A DNA stretch of 64,000 nucleotides from Ignavibacteriales bacterium (GCA_021740915.1 JAIOYW010000014.1:62001-126000); one strand, 5' to 3'. Counted from the stretch's first letter, positions 35,054 to 45,448 are shown. Notes: generated by a model not told the origin, from the letters alone. Program-made: numbers and translations.

Positions 35054-36021
35054 TTTTGGCTGGTAAATATTTTAACATCAGCCGGCATCCCGGATTTCAG
35101 GAAATTATCGGGATTTTCAGCCGAAATTGTTACGGCATAAACCAACCGGCTTCGCTCTTCTTTCGTCTGAATATTTTTTGGTGTGAACTCAGCTTCAGGT
35201 GAAATTTTTCTGACAACACCGGGAAATGCTTTTTCAGGCATTGCATCGATATATATATCTGCTTTCTGACCAGTTTTTATAAAGGGGAGTTTATCATTTG
35301 AAACAAAAACATCAATTTCAATATTCGACAGATCTGTTAGTTTAAAAAGCGATGACAAAGGAGCTGCCGACTCTCCTTCCTTCAGATAAATATCGGATAT
35401 AATTCCATCACGCGGGGCGAGGACATAACACTCCCGAAGTGATTTTTTAATAAGATCAACTGCTGCCCCGGCTTTCTTTACATTGGCTTCAGCCTGAATT
35501 AATTCTTCGGGTCTGAAAACATTCATAATTTTTTCAAAATTAGCTTTTGCCTGATTATATTGTGCAAGAATGACCTCATATCGTGCAGTGATATCATCAA
35601 CCTGTTTTTTGGTGATTGAGCCTGTTGAGAGCAGGTTTTCAGCCCTTTCTTTATCTGTCCTGGCAGGAATGAGATTTGCTTCGGATTGTTTTAGCACTTG
35701 CTCAGCCTGTGAAATATCTTCATGCCTGGCTCCTTTTCGCATAAGATTATACTGTGCCTGTGCTATACTCAGTGAGGCTTCTGATTGGCGTAGTTGAAAA
35801 ATCAGGGTCTCCGGGTCGATAATCATTATTGTATCTTCCTTTGATACTTTTAAACCCTCGGTTATAAGAACACTTATAACTTTACCACCGGTTGAAGCAC
35901 TTACAGTTACTGTTACTGCTTCGAGATTCCCTGATTCTTCTACTGTACCAGGAGAACTATCCTCAGAACATGCGGTAATTGCTAAAAGTAATACAAAGAC
36001 TGTGAATTTAAAAATCTTCAT
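35050..36021 (-). CDS. HlyD/YbhG-type periplasmic adaptor lipoprotein
   Basis: The protein of about 323 residues has a lipobox ending ITAC, so it is probably lipid-anchored. A biotinyl-lipoyl half-motif follows (GGKVISVLITEGLKV), then a long coiled-coil hairpin (about 85-195), the second lipoyl half and a beta-barrel domain (NIEIDVFVSNDKLPF, GQKADIYIDAMP). It links the inner-membrane permeases to TolC. The start at 36021 lies within the last codons of the TetR gene (14-bp overlap). Confidence 0.92.
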   Translation of the reverse strand: MKIFKFTVFVLLLAITACSEDSSPGTVEESGNLEAVTVTVSASTGGKVISVLITEGLKVSKEDTIMIIDPETLIFQLRQSEASLSIAQAQYNLMRKGARHEDISQAEQVLKQSEANLIPARTDKERAENLLSTGSITKKQVDDITARYEVILAQYNQAKANFEKIMNVFRPEELIQAEANVKKAGAAVDLIKKSLRECYVLAPRDGIISDIYLKEGESAAPLSSLFKLTDLSNIEIDVFVSNDKLPFIKTGQKADIYIDAMPEKAFPGVVRKISPEAEFTPKNIQTKEERSRLVYAVTISAENPDNFLKSGMPADVKIFTSQK

Positions 36022-36619
36022 TGTCATCAACCTGTGCGATATGTTTATAAATTTTACGGCCCTTTTTGCTCAGTGTGCCGCGGATAATTATATCTAGTGC
36101 GGTCTGAGATGCATAACGAATTGAAAAATTATTGTTGAGAATAAAATCAGGATGGATTATTGATCTGATGCCATTACTGAAAATTGTTAATATTATTTCA
36201 GGAGGGTAGGGCAGGAATAACTTTTCCTGAATACCTTGTTCGAAAATCCTGCTGACATTTTCTGAAATCGCTTTAGTCCTGAATTTATCTATAAAATCCC
36301 AGATTTCAGGTTCCGTTATCCTCACATCTTCAAGAAATTTTGTACTGATCTGGATTGTCAGTGAAAGAAGTGCATCGAAAATACCTTTAAGTTTCTCAAT
36401 GGCATTCTGCTCTGAATTTATTATGTGGACAATTTCATCATTTTTTTGATAAAGAAGCCCCTGTATAGTCTGCATAACAAGTTCAGATTTGGAGGGAAAA
36501 TGTTTATAGATAGTTTTTTTACTTATTTTTAATTCGGCTGCAATTTCATCCATCGAGGTTTTGCTAAAACCTTCAGCAAGGAATTTTGATCTGCAATGGG
36601 TTAAAATTCTTTCTCTCAT
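36008..36619 (-). CDS. TetR-family transcriptional regulator of the efflux operon
   Basis: The 203-residue protein has an N-terminal helix-turn-helix with FSKTSMDEIAAELKISKKTIYKHFPSK and an all-helical ligand domain. It is the first gene of a seven-gene operon (regulator, adaptor, ATPase, TolC, ATPase, two permeases) resembling E. coli ybhR cluster organisation (CecR regulator). Inverted repeats of ATGGTTTC just upstream are likely autoregulatory operators. Confidence 0.93.
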   Translation of the reverse strand: MRERILTHCRSKFLAEGFSKTSMDEIAAELKISKKTIYKHFPSKSELVMQTIQGLLYQKNDEIVHIINSEQNAIEKLKGIFDALLSLTIQISTKFLEDVRITEPEIWDFIDKFRTKAISENVSRIFEQGIQEKLFLPYPPEIILTIFSNGIRSIIHPDFILNNNFSIRYASQTALDIIIRGTLSKKGRKIYKHIAQVDDNEDF

Positions 36620-36646
36620 GGCTCATAAGAAACTAAAATAGTATTA

Positions 36647-36699
36647 ATGGTTTCTAAAATATAAAACGGAAACCATAATATCAAGTATGGTTTCCGTTT
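36647..36699. promoter_or_regulatory. ATGGTTTCC repeats: TetR operator and/or hldD terminator
   Basis: AAACGGAAACCAT (36664-36676) is the exact reverse complement of ATGGTTTCCGTTT (36687-36699), loop 10. A third half-site ATGGTTTC lies at 36647-36654. The three half-sites before the TetR gene suggest operators. Read on the minus strand, the 13-bp stem is followed by TTTTATATTTT and could also end the hldD transcript. Confidence 0.6.
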
Positions 36700-36783
36700 A
36701 TCTGAAATTATTTATGGGAAGATTTTGTGCAGCCTGATTATCAAATGAGTATCACTAATTTGAGGAATTTGTGATGGATATTC

Positions 36784-37758
36784 TCAATAACCCAGGTACA
36801 TATCTGCCATCAGATAATTTCTAACATAATCTCTGACCGAATCTTCGAGTGATGCTATAGGCTCTTTATATCCGGCTGAAATTATTTTTGAATTATCAGC
36901 TTCGGTGTAGTACTGGTATTTTGGCTTAAGATATTCAGGCATCTCGATATATTCAATGTTCACTGGTTTATCCATTGCGTTAAAAATTGCCTTAACAAGG
37001 TCGTTCCATGATCTTGCCTTACCGGTGCCAACATTATAAATCCCAGTGATTTCAGGGTTAGCCAGGAAGAAGAGAGTCATTTTAACAGCATCTTTTACAT
37101 AAATAAAGTCGCGCATTTGTTCGCCGTCTTTATATTCAGTTTTATAAGATTTGAATAAACTGGCTTTTCCTGTATTATGTATTTGTTCATATGCTTTATG
37201 AATGACACTCCTCATTTCGCCTTTATGGTACTCGTTGGGGCCAAAGACATTAAAAAATTTGATTCCCACTGCGGAACCGAGCATGTTATTTCGCTGCAGC
37301 CACAAATCGAAAAGATGTTTTGAGTAGCCATACATATTTAACGGACGGAGTCTTCTGATCTGCGACAGATCATCGGCGTAGCCTTCAGCGCCATCGCCAT
37401 AAGTCGCTGCCGAAGATGCATATATAAATCTGATTTTTTTCTTAACACACAAATTTGCAAGCGCTTTTGAATACCGGAAATTATTTTCGAGCAGATAATC
37501 AGCATCCGTCTCAGTTGTGGATGAGCAGGCACCCATATGGATCACTGCTTCCGGGACAAAACGCAGGGAATCGTTCTGCACTTTCTCATAAAAGGTTGTA
37601 CGGCTCATAATGTCGTCAAAAATCAGCCCGTTAATATTTTTCCATTTCTCAGCCTTTTTAAGGTCATCAACAATGAGTATGTCCGATCTTCCTCTTGTAT
37701 TCAGTTCCCATACAATTGAACTTCCAATAAAACCAGCACCACCGGTAATTACTATCAT
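36784..37758 (-). CDS. hldD: ADP-L-glycero-D-manno-heptose 6-epimerase
   Basis: The protein of about 324 residues belongs to the short-chain dehydrogenase fold, with NAD(P)-binding TGGAGFIGS, HMGACSSTTETD, ASSAATYG and the catalytic YGYSKHLFD (YxxxK), then FFNVFGPNEYHKG and MRDFIYVKD. These are specific for HldD, which converts ADP-D-glycero to ADP-L-glycero-manno-heptose for LPS inner core. The ATG at 37758 has GGGGAGAAAT before it and begins at the Rossmann strand; an ATG 21 bp upstream is less likely. It is divergent from metH. Confidence 0.95.
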   Translation of the reverse strand: MIVITGGAGFIGSSIVWELNTRGRSDILIVDDLKKAEKWKNINGLIFDDIMSRTTFYEKVQNDSLRFVPEAVIHMGACSSTTETDADYLLENNFRYSKALANLCVKKKIRFIYASSAATYGDGAEGYADDLSQIRRLRPLNMYGYSKHLFDLWLQRNNMLGSAVGIKFFNVFGPNEYHKGEMRSVIHKAYEQIHNTGKASLFKSYKTEYKDGEQMRDFIYVKDAVKMTLFFLANPEITGIYNVGTGKARSWNDLVKAIFNAMDKPVNIEYIEMPEYLKPKYQYYTEADNSKIISAGYKEPIASLEDSVRDYVRNYLMADMYLGY

Positions 37759-37854
37759 ATTTCTCCCCGAAATCTTCATTTTAACTAAGGGGTAATTTAA
37801 GTATATTAAATGTTTGTTTCAAAGCATACTGTGTAACCAAAGAAATTGAATTAT

Positions 37855-40800
37855 ATGAAAGATATTGACATTAGAAAGATTTTAGAAAAAAGAATACTTG
37901 TGCTTGACGGGGCTATGGGCACGATGATCCAGAGATATAAACTTACTGAAGAAGATTTCAGAGGCACAAGATTATTCTCCCATCCGCTCGATCTTAAAGG
38001 CAATAATGACCTGCTTTCAATCGTAAGACCAGACATCATTAAAAATATTCACAATGCATATCTGGAAGCCGGATCGGATATTATTGAAACTAATACATTC
38101 AGCGCAAATAAATTTTCTCAGGCAGATTATCAACTTGAATCGTTTGTTTATGAGATTAACTACGAATCGGCAAAAATAGCTAAGGAATGTGCGACAGCAT
38201 TCACAATTAACAATCCTGAAAAACCAAGATTCGTAGCTGGCGCTTTGGGACCGACAAATAAAACAGCCTCGCTTTCGCCGGATGTCAATGATCCCGGGTA
38301 CCGGGCTGTTAGTTTTGATGATCTTGTTGAAGCTTATTTTGAGCAGACACGCGGGCTTGTTGAAGGCGGCGCAGATATCCTTCTTGTAGAGACGATTTTT
38401 GATACATTAAATGCCAAAGCCGCAATTTTTGCAATTGATAAATATTCCGCTCAGACTGGCATCAATCTTCCGGTAATGATATCCGGGACGATTGTTGATC
38501 AGAGCGGCAGGACTCTTTCCGGTCAGACCACAGCGGCATTTTATATTTCTATAGCACATACGAAAAATCTTTTGAGTGTGGGATTAAACTGCTCGCTCGG
38601 TCCTTCGCAGATGCGTCCCTTTATTGAGGAATTATCTTCAATAACCCATACCTTTGTCAGTCTTTATCCAAACGCCGGGCTCCCGAATGAATTCGGTCAG
38701 TATGATGAATCTCCCGAAGCGATGGCAAAAGTACTAGATGAATACGCAAAGAACGGATTTTTTAATATAGTTGGCGGCTGCTGCGGAACAACACCTGACC
38801 ACATCAGAGCATTTTCTGAGGTTGCTTCGAAACATAAGCCAAAAGTACTTAAACAGTCAGATAATTTACTGCGGCTAAGCGGTCTTGAACCTCTTGAATT
38901 CAGAACCGATCTGAATTTTGTCAATGTCGGTGAAAGAACAAATGTTACCGGTTCCAAAAAATTTGCCAGACTTATTAAATCAGGTAATTATGAAGAAGCC
39001 CTTTCTATCGCAAGAGATCAGGTGGAAGGCGGAGCACAGGTACTTGATATTAATATGGATGAGGGAATGATCGATTCCGGAGCCGTAATGATTAAATTCT
39101 TAAACCTTGTTGGTGCGGAACCGGATATAGCCCGTTTGCCTGTGATGCTCGATTCTTCTAAATGGAGCGTTATTGAAGCAGGATTAAAATGTCTTCAGGG
39201 GAAAGGTATCGTTAATTCAATATCGATGAAAGAAGGAGAAGATGCTTTTATTGAACATGCTAAAAAGGTACTTTCATACGGAGCCGCAGTGATTGTGATG
39301 GCTTTCGATGAAAAAGGGCAGGCAGATACTTTCCAGAGGAAAATTGAAATTTGTGCCCGCGCTTATAAGCTGTTAACAGAAAAAGTTGGATTTCCTCCTC
39401 AGGATATTATTCTTGACCCGAATGTTTTTGCAATTGCTACAGGAATTGAAGAGCATAATAATTATGCGGTGGATTTTATTGAGGCAACCCGCTGGATTAA
39501 GCAAAATCTGCCTTATGCGAAAGTATCCGGAGGAGTAAGCAATGTCTCTTTTTCTTTCCGAGGAAATGATGCTGTAAGAGAGGCAATACACTCTGTATTC
39601 CTCTTTCATGCTATAAAAGCAGGCATGGACATGGGTATTGTAAATCCCGGACAACTTGGAATTTATGAAGAAATACCAAAAGAACTGCTGCTCAGAGTGG
39701 AAGATGTAATCCTGAACAGACGTTCTGATGCGACAGAAAGGCTTGTTGAATTTGCCGAGAGTGTAAAACCGCGGGAAAAATCAGAAGTGCAGGAACTGGA
39801 ATGGCGTTCGGCTCCGGTTGAAGAGAGATTAAAACATGCACTTGTTAAAGGAATTGTTGACTTTATTGAACAAGATACTGAAGAAGCGAGAAAAAAACTA
39901 AAAGCACCGCTGGATGTTATTGAAGGTCCGCTAATGGATGGTATGAATATCGTCGGCGATCTTTTTGGTTCCGGTAAAATGTTCCTGCCGCAGGTTGTAA
40001 AAAGTGCGCGGGTTATGAAAAAATCGGTGGCTTATCTTATACCATACATCGAAGAGGATAAAAAAGCTTCAGGCGGAAGCCGAAGTACAGGCAAAGTTGT
40101 GCTAGCCACTGTAAAAGGTGATGTACATGATATCGGTAAAAACATAGTTGGTGTTGTGCTTGGCTGTAATAATTACGAAGTAATTGATTTAGGGGTAATG
40201 GTGCCTGCCGATAAAATTCTTAAGGCTGCAATAGAAATGAAAGCGGATATTCTTGGTTTAAGCGGACTGATCACGCCCTCTCTCGATGAAATGGTTCATG
40301 TGGCAAAGGAGATGGAAAGGCTTGGTCTGAAGATTCCTTTGCTTATTGGCGGTGCAACAACTTCCAGAATTCATACAGCAGTTAAAATTGCTCCAAATTA
40401 CAGCGGTCCGGTTATTCACGTTCTTGATGCTTCAAAAAGTGTAACTGTCTCCGGCGATTTGCTGAGCAGGAACACAGGTGATTCTTTCACTGCAGGAATC
40501 CGTAAGGAGTATGATGATTTGCGTGAAGATCATAAAAAAAGAATGAATGCGAAGGAGCTTATCAAAATTCAGGATGCACGGCGAAACAGGTCTCTGTTGG
40601 ATTGGAATATTGAGAAAATTATTACGCCGAAATTTACAGGTGTTCGAAAGATTACAAATATAGATCTCAACCTGCTTCGGGATTATATTGACTGGACACC
40701 ATTCTTCCAGACATGGGAATTAAAAGGAAAATATCCGGAGATTCTTACAAACAAGACATATGGCATTGAGGCAAAAAAAGTATTTGATGATGCGAATCGG

Positions 40801-41547
40801 CTAATTGACATGATTATTGAAGAGAAATTAATATCTGCCAATGGTGTTTGCGGTATATTTCCAGCAAATTCAGCCGGAGATGATATTGAAGTTTATACCA
40901 GCCCGGGCAGGGAAGGACTTCTGGCTGAATTACATACTATCAGACAGCAGCAGCAAAAATCCGGCACCGCACCGAATCTTGCACTCTCTGATTTTATAGC
41001 TCCGAAAGACTCGGGCAGAAATGATTATATTGGGGCATTTGCTGTTACTGCCGGAATTGGAGTGGATGAACTTGCTGCCCGATATGAAGCGGCGCATGAT
41101 GATTATAATTCAATAATGATAAAGTCTGTTGCCGATCGGTTTGCAGAGGCATTTGCCGAATACCTTCATGAATTGGTGCGTAAGGAGATTTGGGGTTATG
41201 CAGAAGATGAAAATTTAAGTTCGGAAGAACTGATCAGAGAAAAATATACCGGAATAAGACCAGCACCGGGGTATCCTGCACAGCCGGATCATACTGAAAA
41301 ACCGATAATTTTTGAGTTGCTCCATGTTGAGGAAAACACGGGAATAACTCTTACTGAAAATCTTGCAATGCATCCTGCTGCCTCAGTTTCTGGTCTGTAT
41401 TTTGCCAGCCCTCATGCAAAATATTTTACCACCGGTAAGATTGGGAAAGATCAGGTCGTTGACTATGCGAAAAGAAAAGGCTTAAGTTTGAAGGAAACGG
41501 AGCGATGGCTGAGACCAACACTTGGCTATGATGATACGGAATTATGA
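37855..41547 (+). CDS. metH: Cobalamin-dependent methionine synthase
   Basis: The protein of about 1230 residues has the full four-module layout. The homocysteine domain (about 1-320) has DGAMGTMIQ and zinc Cys in GLNCS and [10 protein letters not shown]. The pterin domain (about 355-620) has [11 protein letters not shown]. The cobalamin cap and B12-binding domain has DVHDIGKN (His ligand near 757). The AdoMet reactivation domain ends with [12 protein letters not shown]. It methylates homocysteine from methyltetrahydrofolate. The upstream gap of under 100 bp shows no cobalamin or SAM riboswitch. The start is set at the ATG 37855; a TTG lies three codons earlier. It converges on queG with 2 bp between stops. 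Confidence 0.97.
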   Translation: MKDIDIRKILEKRILVLDGAMGTMIQRYKLTEEDFRGTRLFSHPLDLKGNNDLLSIVRPDIIKNIHNAYLEAGSDIIETNTFSANKFSQADYQLESFVYEINYESAKIAKECATAFTINNPEKPRFVAGALGPTNKTASLSPDVNDPGYRAVSFDDLVEAYFEQTRGLVEGGADILLVETIFDTLNAKAAIFAIDKYSAQTGINLPVMISGTIVDQSGRTLSGQTTAAFYISIAHTKNLLSVGLNCSLGPSQMRPFIEELSSITHTFVSLYPNAGLPNEFGQYDESPEAMAKVLDEYAKNGFFNIVGGCCGTTPDHIRAFSEVASKHKPKVLKQSDNLLRLSGLEPLEFRTDLNFVNVGERTNVTGSKKFARLIKSGNYEEALSIARDQVEGGAQVLDINMDEGMIDSGAVMIKFLNLVGAEPDIARLPVMLDSSKWSVIEAGLKCLQGKGIVNSISMKEGEDAFIEHAKKVLSYGAAVIVMAFDEKGQADTFQRKIEICARAYKLLTEKVGFPPQDIILDPNVFAIATGIEEHNNYAVDFIEATRWIKQNLPYAKVSGGVSNVSFSFRGNDAVREAIHSVFLFHAIKAGMDMGIVNPGQLGIYEEIPKELLLRVEDVILNRRSDATERLVEFAESVKPREKSEVQELEWRSAPVEERLKHALVKGIVDFIEQDTEEARKKLKAPLDVIEGPLMDGMNIVGDLFGSGKMFLPQVVKSARVMKKSVAYLIPYIEEDKKASGGSRSTGKVVLATVKGDVHDIGKNIVGVVLGCNNYEVIDLGVMVPADKILKAAIEMKADILGLSGLITPSLDEMVHVAKEMERLGLKIPLLIGGATTSRIHTAVKIAPNYSGPVIHVLDASKSVTVSGDLLSRNTGDSFTAGIRKEYDDLREDHKKRMNAKELIKIQDARRNRSLLDWNIEKIITPKFTGVRKITNIDLNLLRDYIDWTPFFQTWELKGKYPEILTNKTYGIEAKKVFDDANRLIDMIIEEKLISANGVCGIFPANSAGDDIEVYTSPGREGLLAELHTIRQQQQKSGTAPNLALSDFIAPKDSGRNDYIGAFAVTAGIGVDELAARYEAAHDDYNSIMIKSVADRFAEAFAEYLHELVRKEIWGYAEDENLSSEELIREKYTGIRPAPGYPAQPDHTEKPIIFELLHVEENTGITLTENLAMHPAASVSGLYFASPHAKYFTTGKIGKDQVVDYAKRKGLSLKETERWLRPTLGYDDTEL

Positions 41548-41549
41548 TT

Positions 41550-42497
41550 TTACTTCAACGTTTTTGAAATAAAACCGGCATTTCGTCTGATTCCTTTGAG
41601 CCTTGCCCGGCTGATTGGGGAATCACCATACTTTTTCATAAATGTTGAATTAGTCAGGTTATCAAGATCCGCGAATTTGATTGTTTTGTTTTTGGTGTCA
41701 AGGAAGTCAGGTTCTTTCGTTAATGATGAGAACCTAATATTCCAGGGGCAAACATCTTGGCAGATATCACAGCCGAAAATCCAGTTGTTGAATTTATCCC
41801 TATATTTCCCGGGTATATCACCCTTGTTTTCAATAGTCAGATACGATATACATTTTGATGAGTCCAATTGATATTCGGAAATTATTGCATCTGTAGGACA
41901 GGCGTCAATGCAGGCAGTGCACGTTCCGCAATAGTCCTCACTTAATTCAGAATATTCGAATTCGGCATTGGAAAAAATGTTCGAAATAAAAAACCAACTG
42001 CCCTTTTCCCTGTTTATAATATTCGTGTGCTTCCCCATCCAGCCAATTCCGGATCTCTGAGCCCATACCTTATCCATTACAGGTCCCGTATCAGTATAAA
42101 AGCAGTAATTAAACCCGGGATATAATGCAGCAATTTTTGATGTAAAGGCTTCCAGTTTTTCTTTTATGACAATATGGTAGTCTTTTCCCCAGGCATACCG
42201 GGACACTTTTCCTTCACCGGGGTTGTCAGGAAAAACATCATCGGTTTTATAGAAAATGCCAAGTGAAATGACACTTTTAATTTCAGGAAGGATGAGTGCG
42301 GGGTCCGATCGTTTTTCAATATTTTTGGACATATAATTCATACCGGCATGAAACCCGCGTTTAAGCCATTCTGTAAGCCTCTGTGTTTCTTCCTTCAGGA
42401 CAGTATATTCCGAAAAACCGAATAGATCAAATCCCTGCTCTTGTGCTAAGCGGGTAATAATTGTATTCGGAATTTGCAGTCTCAAAAAAGTCCCCAC
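41550..42497 (-). CDS. queG: Epoxyqueuosine reductase
   Basis: The protein of about 315 residues carries the two 4Fe-4S motifs of QueG: CGTCTACIDACPTDAI and CDICQDVCPWN, with SLGIFYK and WMGKHTN upstream. It is a cobalamin- and Fe-S-dependent enzyme making queuosine in tRNA. The start is GTG at 42497 or TTG at 42485 (TTGA overlap with the Rieske gene stop); both overlap the preceding gene, indicating coupling. It is last in a five-gene minus-strand operon. The neighbour metH also needs cobalamin. Confidence 0.95.
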   Translation of the reverse strand: MGTFLRLQIPNTIITRLAQEQGFDLFGFSEYTVLKEETQRLTEWLKRGFHAGMNYMSKNIEKRSDPALILPEIKSVISLGIFYKTDDVFPDNPGEGKVSRYAWGKDYHIVIKEKLEAFTSKIAALYPGFNYCFYTDTGPVMDKVWAQRSGIGWMGKHTNIINREKGSWFFISNIFSNAEFEYSELSEDYCGTCTACIDACPTDAIISEYQLDSSKCISYLTIENKGDIPGKYRDKFNNWIFGCDICQDVCPWNIRFSSLTKEPDFLDTKNKTIKFADLDNLTNSTFMKKYGDSPISRARLKGIRRNAGFISKTLK

Positions 42498-42817
42498 TTT
42501 TTTTCTTTAGGCGGCGGGATTTCAATAAAAACAAAGCCTTCTATAACAGTAGTCTTATAGGTTTGCAGTTTTCGTTCGGTACCCGGACAGATGCCGGTCC
42601 GGAGAGAAAATTCCCAGCCATGTGCCGGGCAGACAATATTTTCATCTTCAATAAAACCGTCAAATAAAATAGCAGAAAGTTTATGCGGGCAGATATTGCT
42701 GATCGCAAAAATTTCAGAATCAACTCTGAAAATAGCAATGTCATGATCCTCAAAGACAAATCGTTTTCCACGTTTGTCTATTAATTGGTTTACCGGGAAT
42801 GTCTTTACCTTTTGCAT
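42482..42817 (-). CDS. Rieske [2Fe-2S] ferredoxin-like protein
   Basis: The 111-residue single-domain protein has the Rieske ligands CPHK (Cys43, His45) and CPAHGW (Cys63, His66). It resembles NirD or oxygenase ferredoxin components, but no oxygenase or nitrite reductase gene lies nearby. It may donate electrons to a neighbour, for example QueG, whose gene it overlaps; that partner is inference. It follows the MBL gene by 3 bp. Confidence 0.9.
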   Translation of the reverse strand: MQKVKTFPVNQLIDKRGKRFVFEDHDIAIFRVDSEIFAISNICPHKLSAILFDGFIEDENIVCPAHGWEFSLRTGICPGTERKLQTYKTTVIEGFVFIEIPPPKEKKWGLF

Positions 42818-42820
42818 GGA

Positions 42821-43669
42821 TTATGGCAATATTTCAAATTTTTCTTTTAAGGAAAAACCTGTATCACCCGACTGTATAGTTGCCGCAGCAATTGTCGGAT
42901 CATGTTCGAAAACAAAATACCAGTTTTGTTCAACTGCCATCTGTAAAAATCCTTTCTTTTCCTCAACTGTGACAAGAGGCTGCAGATCATATCCCATAAC
43001 ATATGGAACAGGAATATGGGATGCAGTAGGTATAAGGTCGGCGCAATAGAATAATGTGTTTGAAGAGTCGAAAATCCTGACAGCCTGCTGTGAAAATGTG
43101 TGTCCATTAATAGGATGAAATGCGATGCATTCATCAAAAAAGTCATAACCGTTATAGAATTTAAAAAGTCCTTCAATTACAATTGGTTCAAACCGGCTTT
43201 TAACGAAACTGGCTTTGTCGCGGTCAGAAGGATTCATAGCCCAGTCATAATGAGCCTGTTGGACATGGTAGATTGCATTTGGAAACGCCGGGTATGTTTT
43301 TCCATTTTCGAATACGACCGAGCCCCCGGTATGATCAAAATGCAGATGCGTCAAAATAATGTCTGTAATTTCGACGGGGGCAATTCCTTCAGAAGCTAAT
43401 GCCTCGAGAATTGAATAGGAATTATTCCGGACATCATAAATAGAAATAAATTTCTCATCCCAGCAGCCGCCAAGTCCGGTATCTACGAGTATTTTTTTTT
43501 CATCGCTAATAAGAAGAAGACACCTTGCACCAAGACGAATCCGGTTCCGCGCATCGGAGGGATTAGTTTTTTCCCAGAGCGATTTCGGAATAATACCAAA
43601 CATTGCTCCACCATCAAGTGCGAATAATGACGTTCTAAGTTCTTTTACAATATATTTACCGATTTTCAT
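42821..43669 (-). CDS. MBL-fold metallohydrolase
   Basis: The 282-residue protein has LTHLHFDHTGG (HxHxDH), a His in INGHTFSQQ and an Asp in YCADLIPTASH. It resembles lactonase-like or other unassigned MBL proteins (VPYVMGYD, LVDTGLGG). The substrate is not known. It lies in a compact operon with 2-3 bp gaps to both neighbours. Confidence 0.85.
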   Translation of the reverse strand: MKIGKYIVKELRTSLFALDGGAMFGIIPKSLWEKTNPSDARNRIRLGARCLLLISDEKKILVDTGLGGCWDEKFISIYDVRNNSYSILEALASEGIAPVEITDIILTHLHFDHTGGSVVFENGKTYPAFPNAIYHVQQAHYDWAMNPSDRDKASFVKSRFEPIVIEGLFKFYNGYDFFDECIAFHPINGHTFSQQAVRIFDSSNTLFYCADLIPTASHIPVPYVMGYDLQPLVTVEEKKGFLQMAVEQNWYFVFEHDPTIAAATIQSGDTGFSLKEKFEILP

Positions 43670-43671
43670 AT

Positions 43672-44016
43672 TTACGATCGGGTTATTTCTAAAATCCGTT
43701 CTATTTTTTGCTTAATCTGATAAAGATCGATGATGCGGGGCTGTCTGAGAAATTCAACCCCCTGATGATAGAGAACAAGTACAGGTGCAGTGAAAATATT
43801 ATTCTGCGCTGCCGCTTCAGGAGTTAAGGTTGAATCAATATCCACGAAATTAAATAAATCGGTTGAAGAAAGCAGATCGATAATCTGGGGTTTGACAACC
43901 TTACATACATTACATTCGGGAGTCGAAAAGTAGAGAGCCACGAATTCACCGGAATTTTTCAACTGGTTAAGTTCTGCTGGATCGGTGTTCTTATACTTTA
44001 TATTATTCTTCAGCAT
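43672..44016 (-). CDS. Thioredoxin-family protein
   Basis: The 114-residue protein has a thioredoxin fold with a CNVC active site (Cys35, Cys38) in YFSTPECNVCKVVKP and a cis-Pro-like TAPVLVLY. It is cytoplasmic, with no signal peptide. The start ATG at 44016 overlaps the recQ stop by 14 bases; a GTG at 44028 is the alternative. Confidence 0.88.
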   Translation of the reverse strand: MLKNNIKYKNTDPAELNQLKNSGEFVALYFSTPECNVCKVVKPQIIDLLSSTDLFNFVDIDSTLTPEAAAQNNIFTAPVLVLYHQGVEFLRQPRIIDLYQIKQKIERILEITRS

Positions 44017-45448
44017 GGCATCTATCACAATTATTGCAAGGGGCAGTTTCAGTTATTCCAAAGTACTCGAAAATAATTAATTTCCGGCATTTTTCCGCCT
44101 TAAAGTAGTTCACAACAGAGAGCAGTTTTTTTCTGTCACTCATTATTTTAGCTTCAATAAATTTTTCATCGGATAGTTGCAGTGGAAGCGCATCCACAAC
44201 TTTCAGGTCCCGGTTTTCGACATCTCCTTCAGTGGCGCCATATCGGTCAAGCATACCAAGAGCAGTTTCGAGCCGGAAATCAGTCCTATTCTTATAAACA
44301 AGATTTTCTCGTAAAAACTCCAATCCCAAAGAATTAACTTCCACAATCCGGTTTTTTAGTAATTCATAGAGGCTGTAATAAAATCTTGATTCAGGATTCG
44401 ACCATTTGATAAAGTCCATCTGGATGTATAAATCATTCTGATCATAAAGGAGGTAGCAAAATGAAGGTTTTCCATCTCTTCCGGCTCTCCCTATTTCCTG
44501 GTAGTATGACTCAATGGAACCCGGCAGCTCAGCATGTATTACAAAACGTATATCTGGTTTATCAACGCCCATGCCGAAAGCATTTGTTGCGAGCATAATT
44601 TTTTCATTTCCAAAAATAAAATCATTTTGCCTCTTTTTTCGCTCTTTTGCACTTAGATTACCATGATATATTCCATGCTTAATTCCAGCTTTTGTCAGTT
44701 TTGCTGAAAACTCATCGAGAGTCTTGATCAGGGAAAAATATATTATTCCTGCGCCGCTCACAGAATTGATAACAGAAATAATTTTTTCGAATTTTGCACT
44801 GCTCCCATAAACATCAAAAGCCCCAAGAAATAAATTCTCCCTTTCAATACCGCGGTGGAAAACAGCGGTGTTATTGTTCTCAAGATGCAGCTTTTTAATA
44901 ATATCATTCTGAACTTCCGGAGTTGCAGTGGCTGTAAGGGCGATTGTGAGAGGATTTCCCAGTAAGTCTCTGAATTCACCGACTCGTGAATAATCCGGCC
45001 GGAAGTCATGTCCCCACTCCGATATACAGTGTGCTTCATCAACAGCAAGTAAAGAAATCCCTGTTTTTTTTACCGCATCAATAAATTCAGTTTTGCGGAA
45101 TCTTTCGGGAGTGACATAAAGCAGGCGGGTTTTCCCGGCCACAAAATCTGCAAGCCGACGTTCGCGTTTGTCAGAAGTGATGGACGAATTAATAAAAGTT
45201 GCAGGTAATCCCGCTTTTCGCAATTTATCTACCTGGTCCTGCATCAATGCGATAAGAGGACTTATTATAATTGTTCTTCCTTCCATGACCATTGCAGGGA
45301 ACTGGTAACAAAGCGATTTACCGCTGCCAGTCGGCATAATGAGCAGAACATTTTTCTTGTCCTCAAGAAGTGTGTTAACAACTTGCTGCTGAATATCCAG
45401 AAAACTATCAAAACCAAAAAATTTTTTAAGCTGGGGGAGGTAGTCCAT
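44003..45448 (-). CDS. recQ: RecQ-family ATP-dependent DNA helicase (short form)
   Basis: The protein of about 481 residues has helicase motifs I (MPTGSGKSLCYQ), II (DEAH in AVDEAHCISEWGHDFRP), III (LTATA), V (ATNAFGMGVDKPDIRFV) and VI (QEIGRAGRDG). The zinc-binding Cys set follows (CRKLIIFEYFG, CNNCDRC). The HRDC domain of longer RecQ proteins is absent. The ATG at 45448 is preferred over an upstream GTG. It is first in the operon recQ-thioredoxin-MBL-Rieske-queG. Confidence 0.93.
   Translation of the reverse strand: MDYLPQLKKFFGFDSFLDIQQQVVNTLLEDKKNVLLIMPTGSGKSLCYQFPAMVMEGRTIIISPLIALMQDQVDKLRKAGLPATFINSSITSDKRERRLADFVAGKTRLLYVTPERFRKTEFIDAVKKTGISLLAVDEAHCISEWGHDFRPDYSRVGEFRDLLGNPLTIALTATATPEVQNDIIKKLHLENNNTAVFHRGIERENLFLGAFDVYGSSAKFEKIISVINSVSGAGIIYFSLIKTLDEFSAKLTKAGIKHGIYHGNLSAKERKKRQNDFIFGNEKIMLATNAFGMGVDKPDIRFVIHAELPGSIESYYQEIGRAGRDGKPSFCYLLYDQNDLYIQMDFIKWSNPESRFYYSLYELLKNRIVEVNSLGLEFLRENLVYKNRTDFRLETALGMLDRYGATEGDVENRDLKVVDALPLQLSDEKFIEAKIMSDRKKLLSVVNYFKAEKCRKLIIFEYFGITETAPCNNCDRCHAEE

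Noticed and set aside
37759..37854. Cobalamin or SAM riboswitch before metH
   Set aside because: The gap is under 100 bp and shows neither the B12 box nor a SAM-riboswitch-like helix set.
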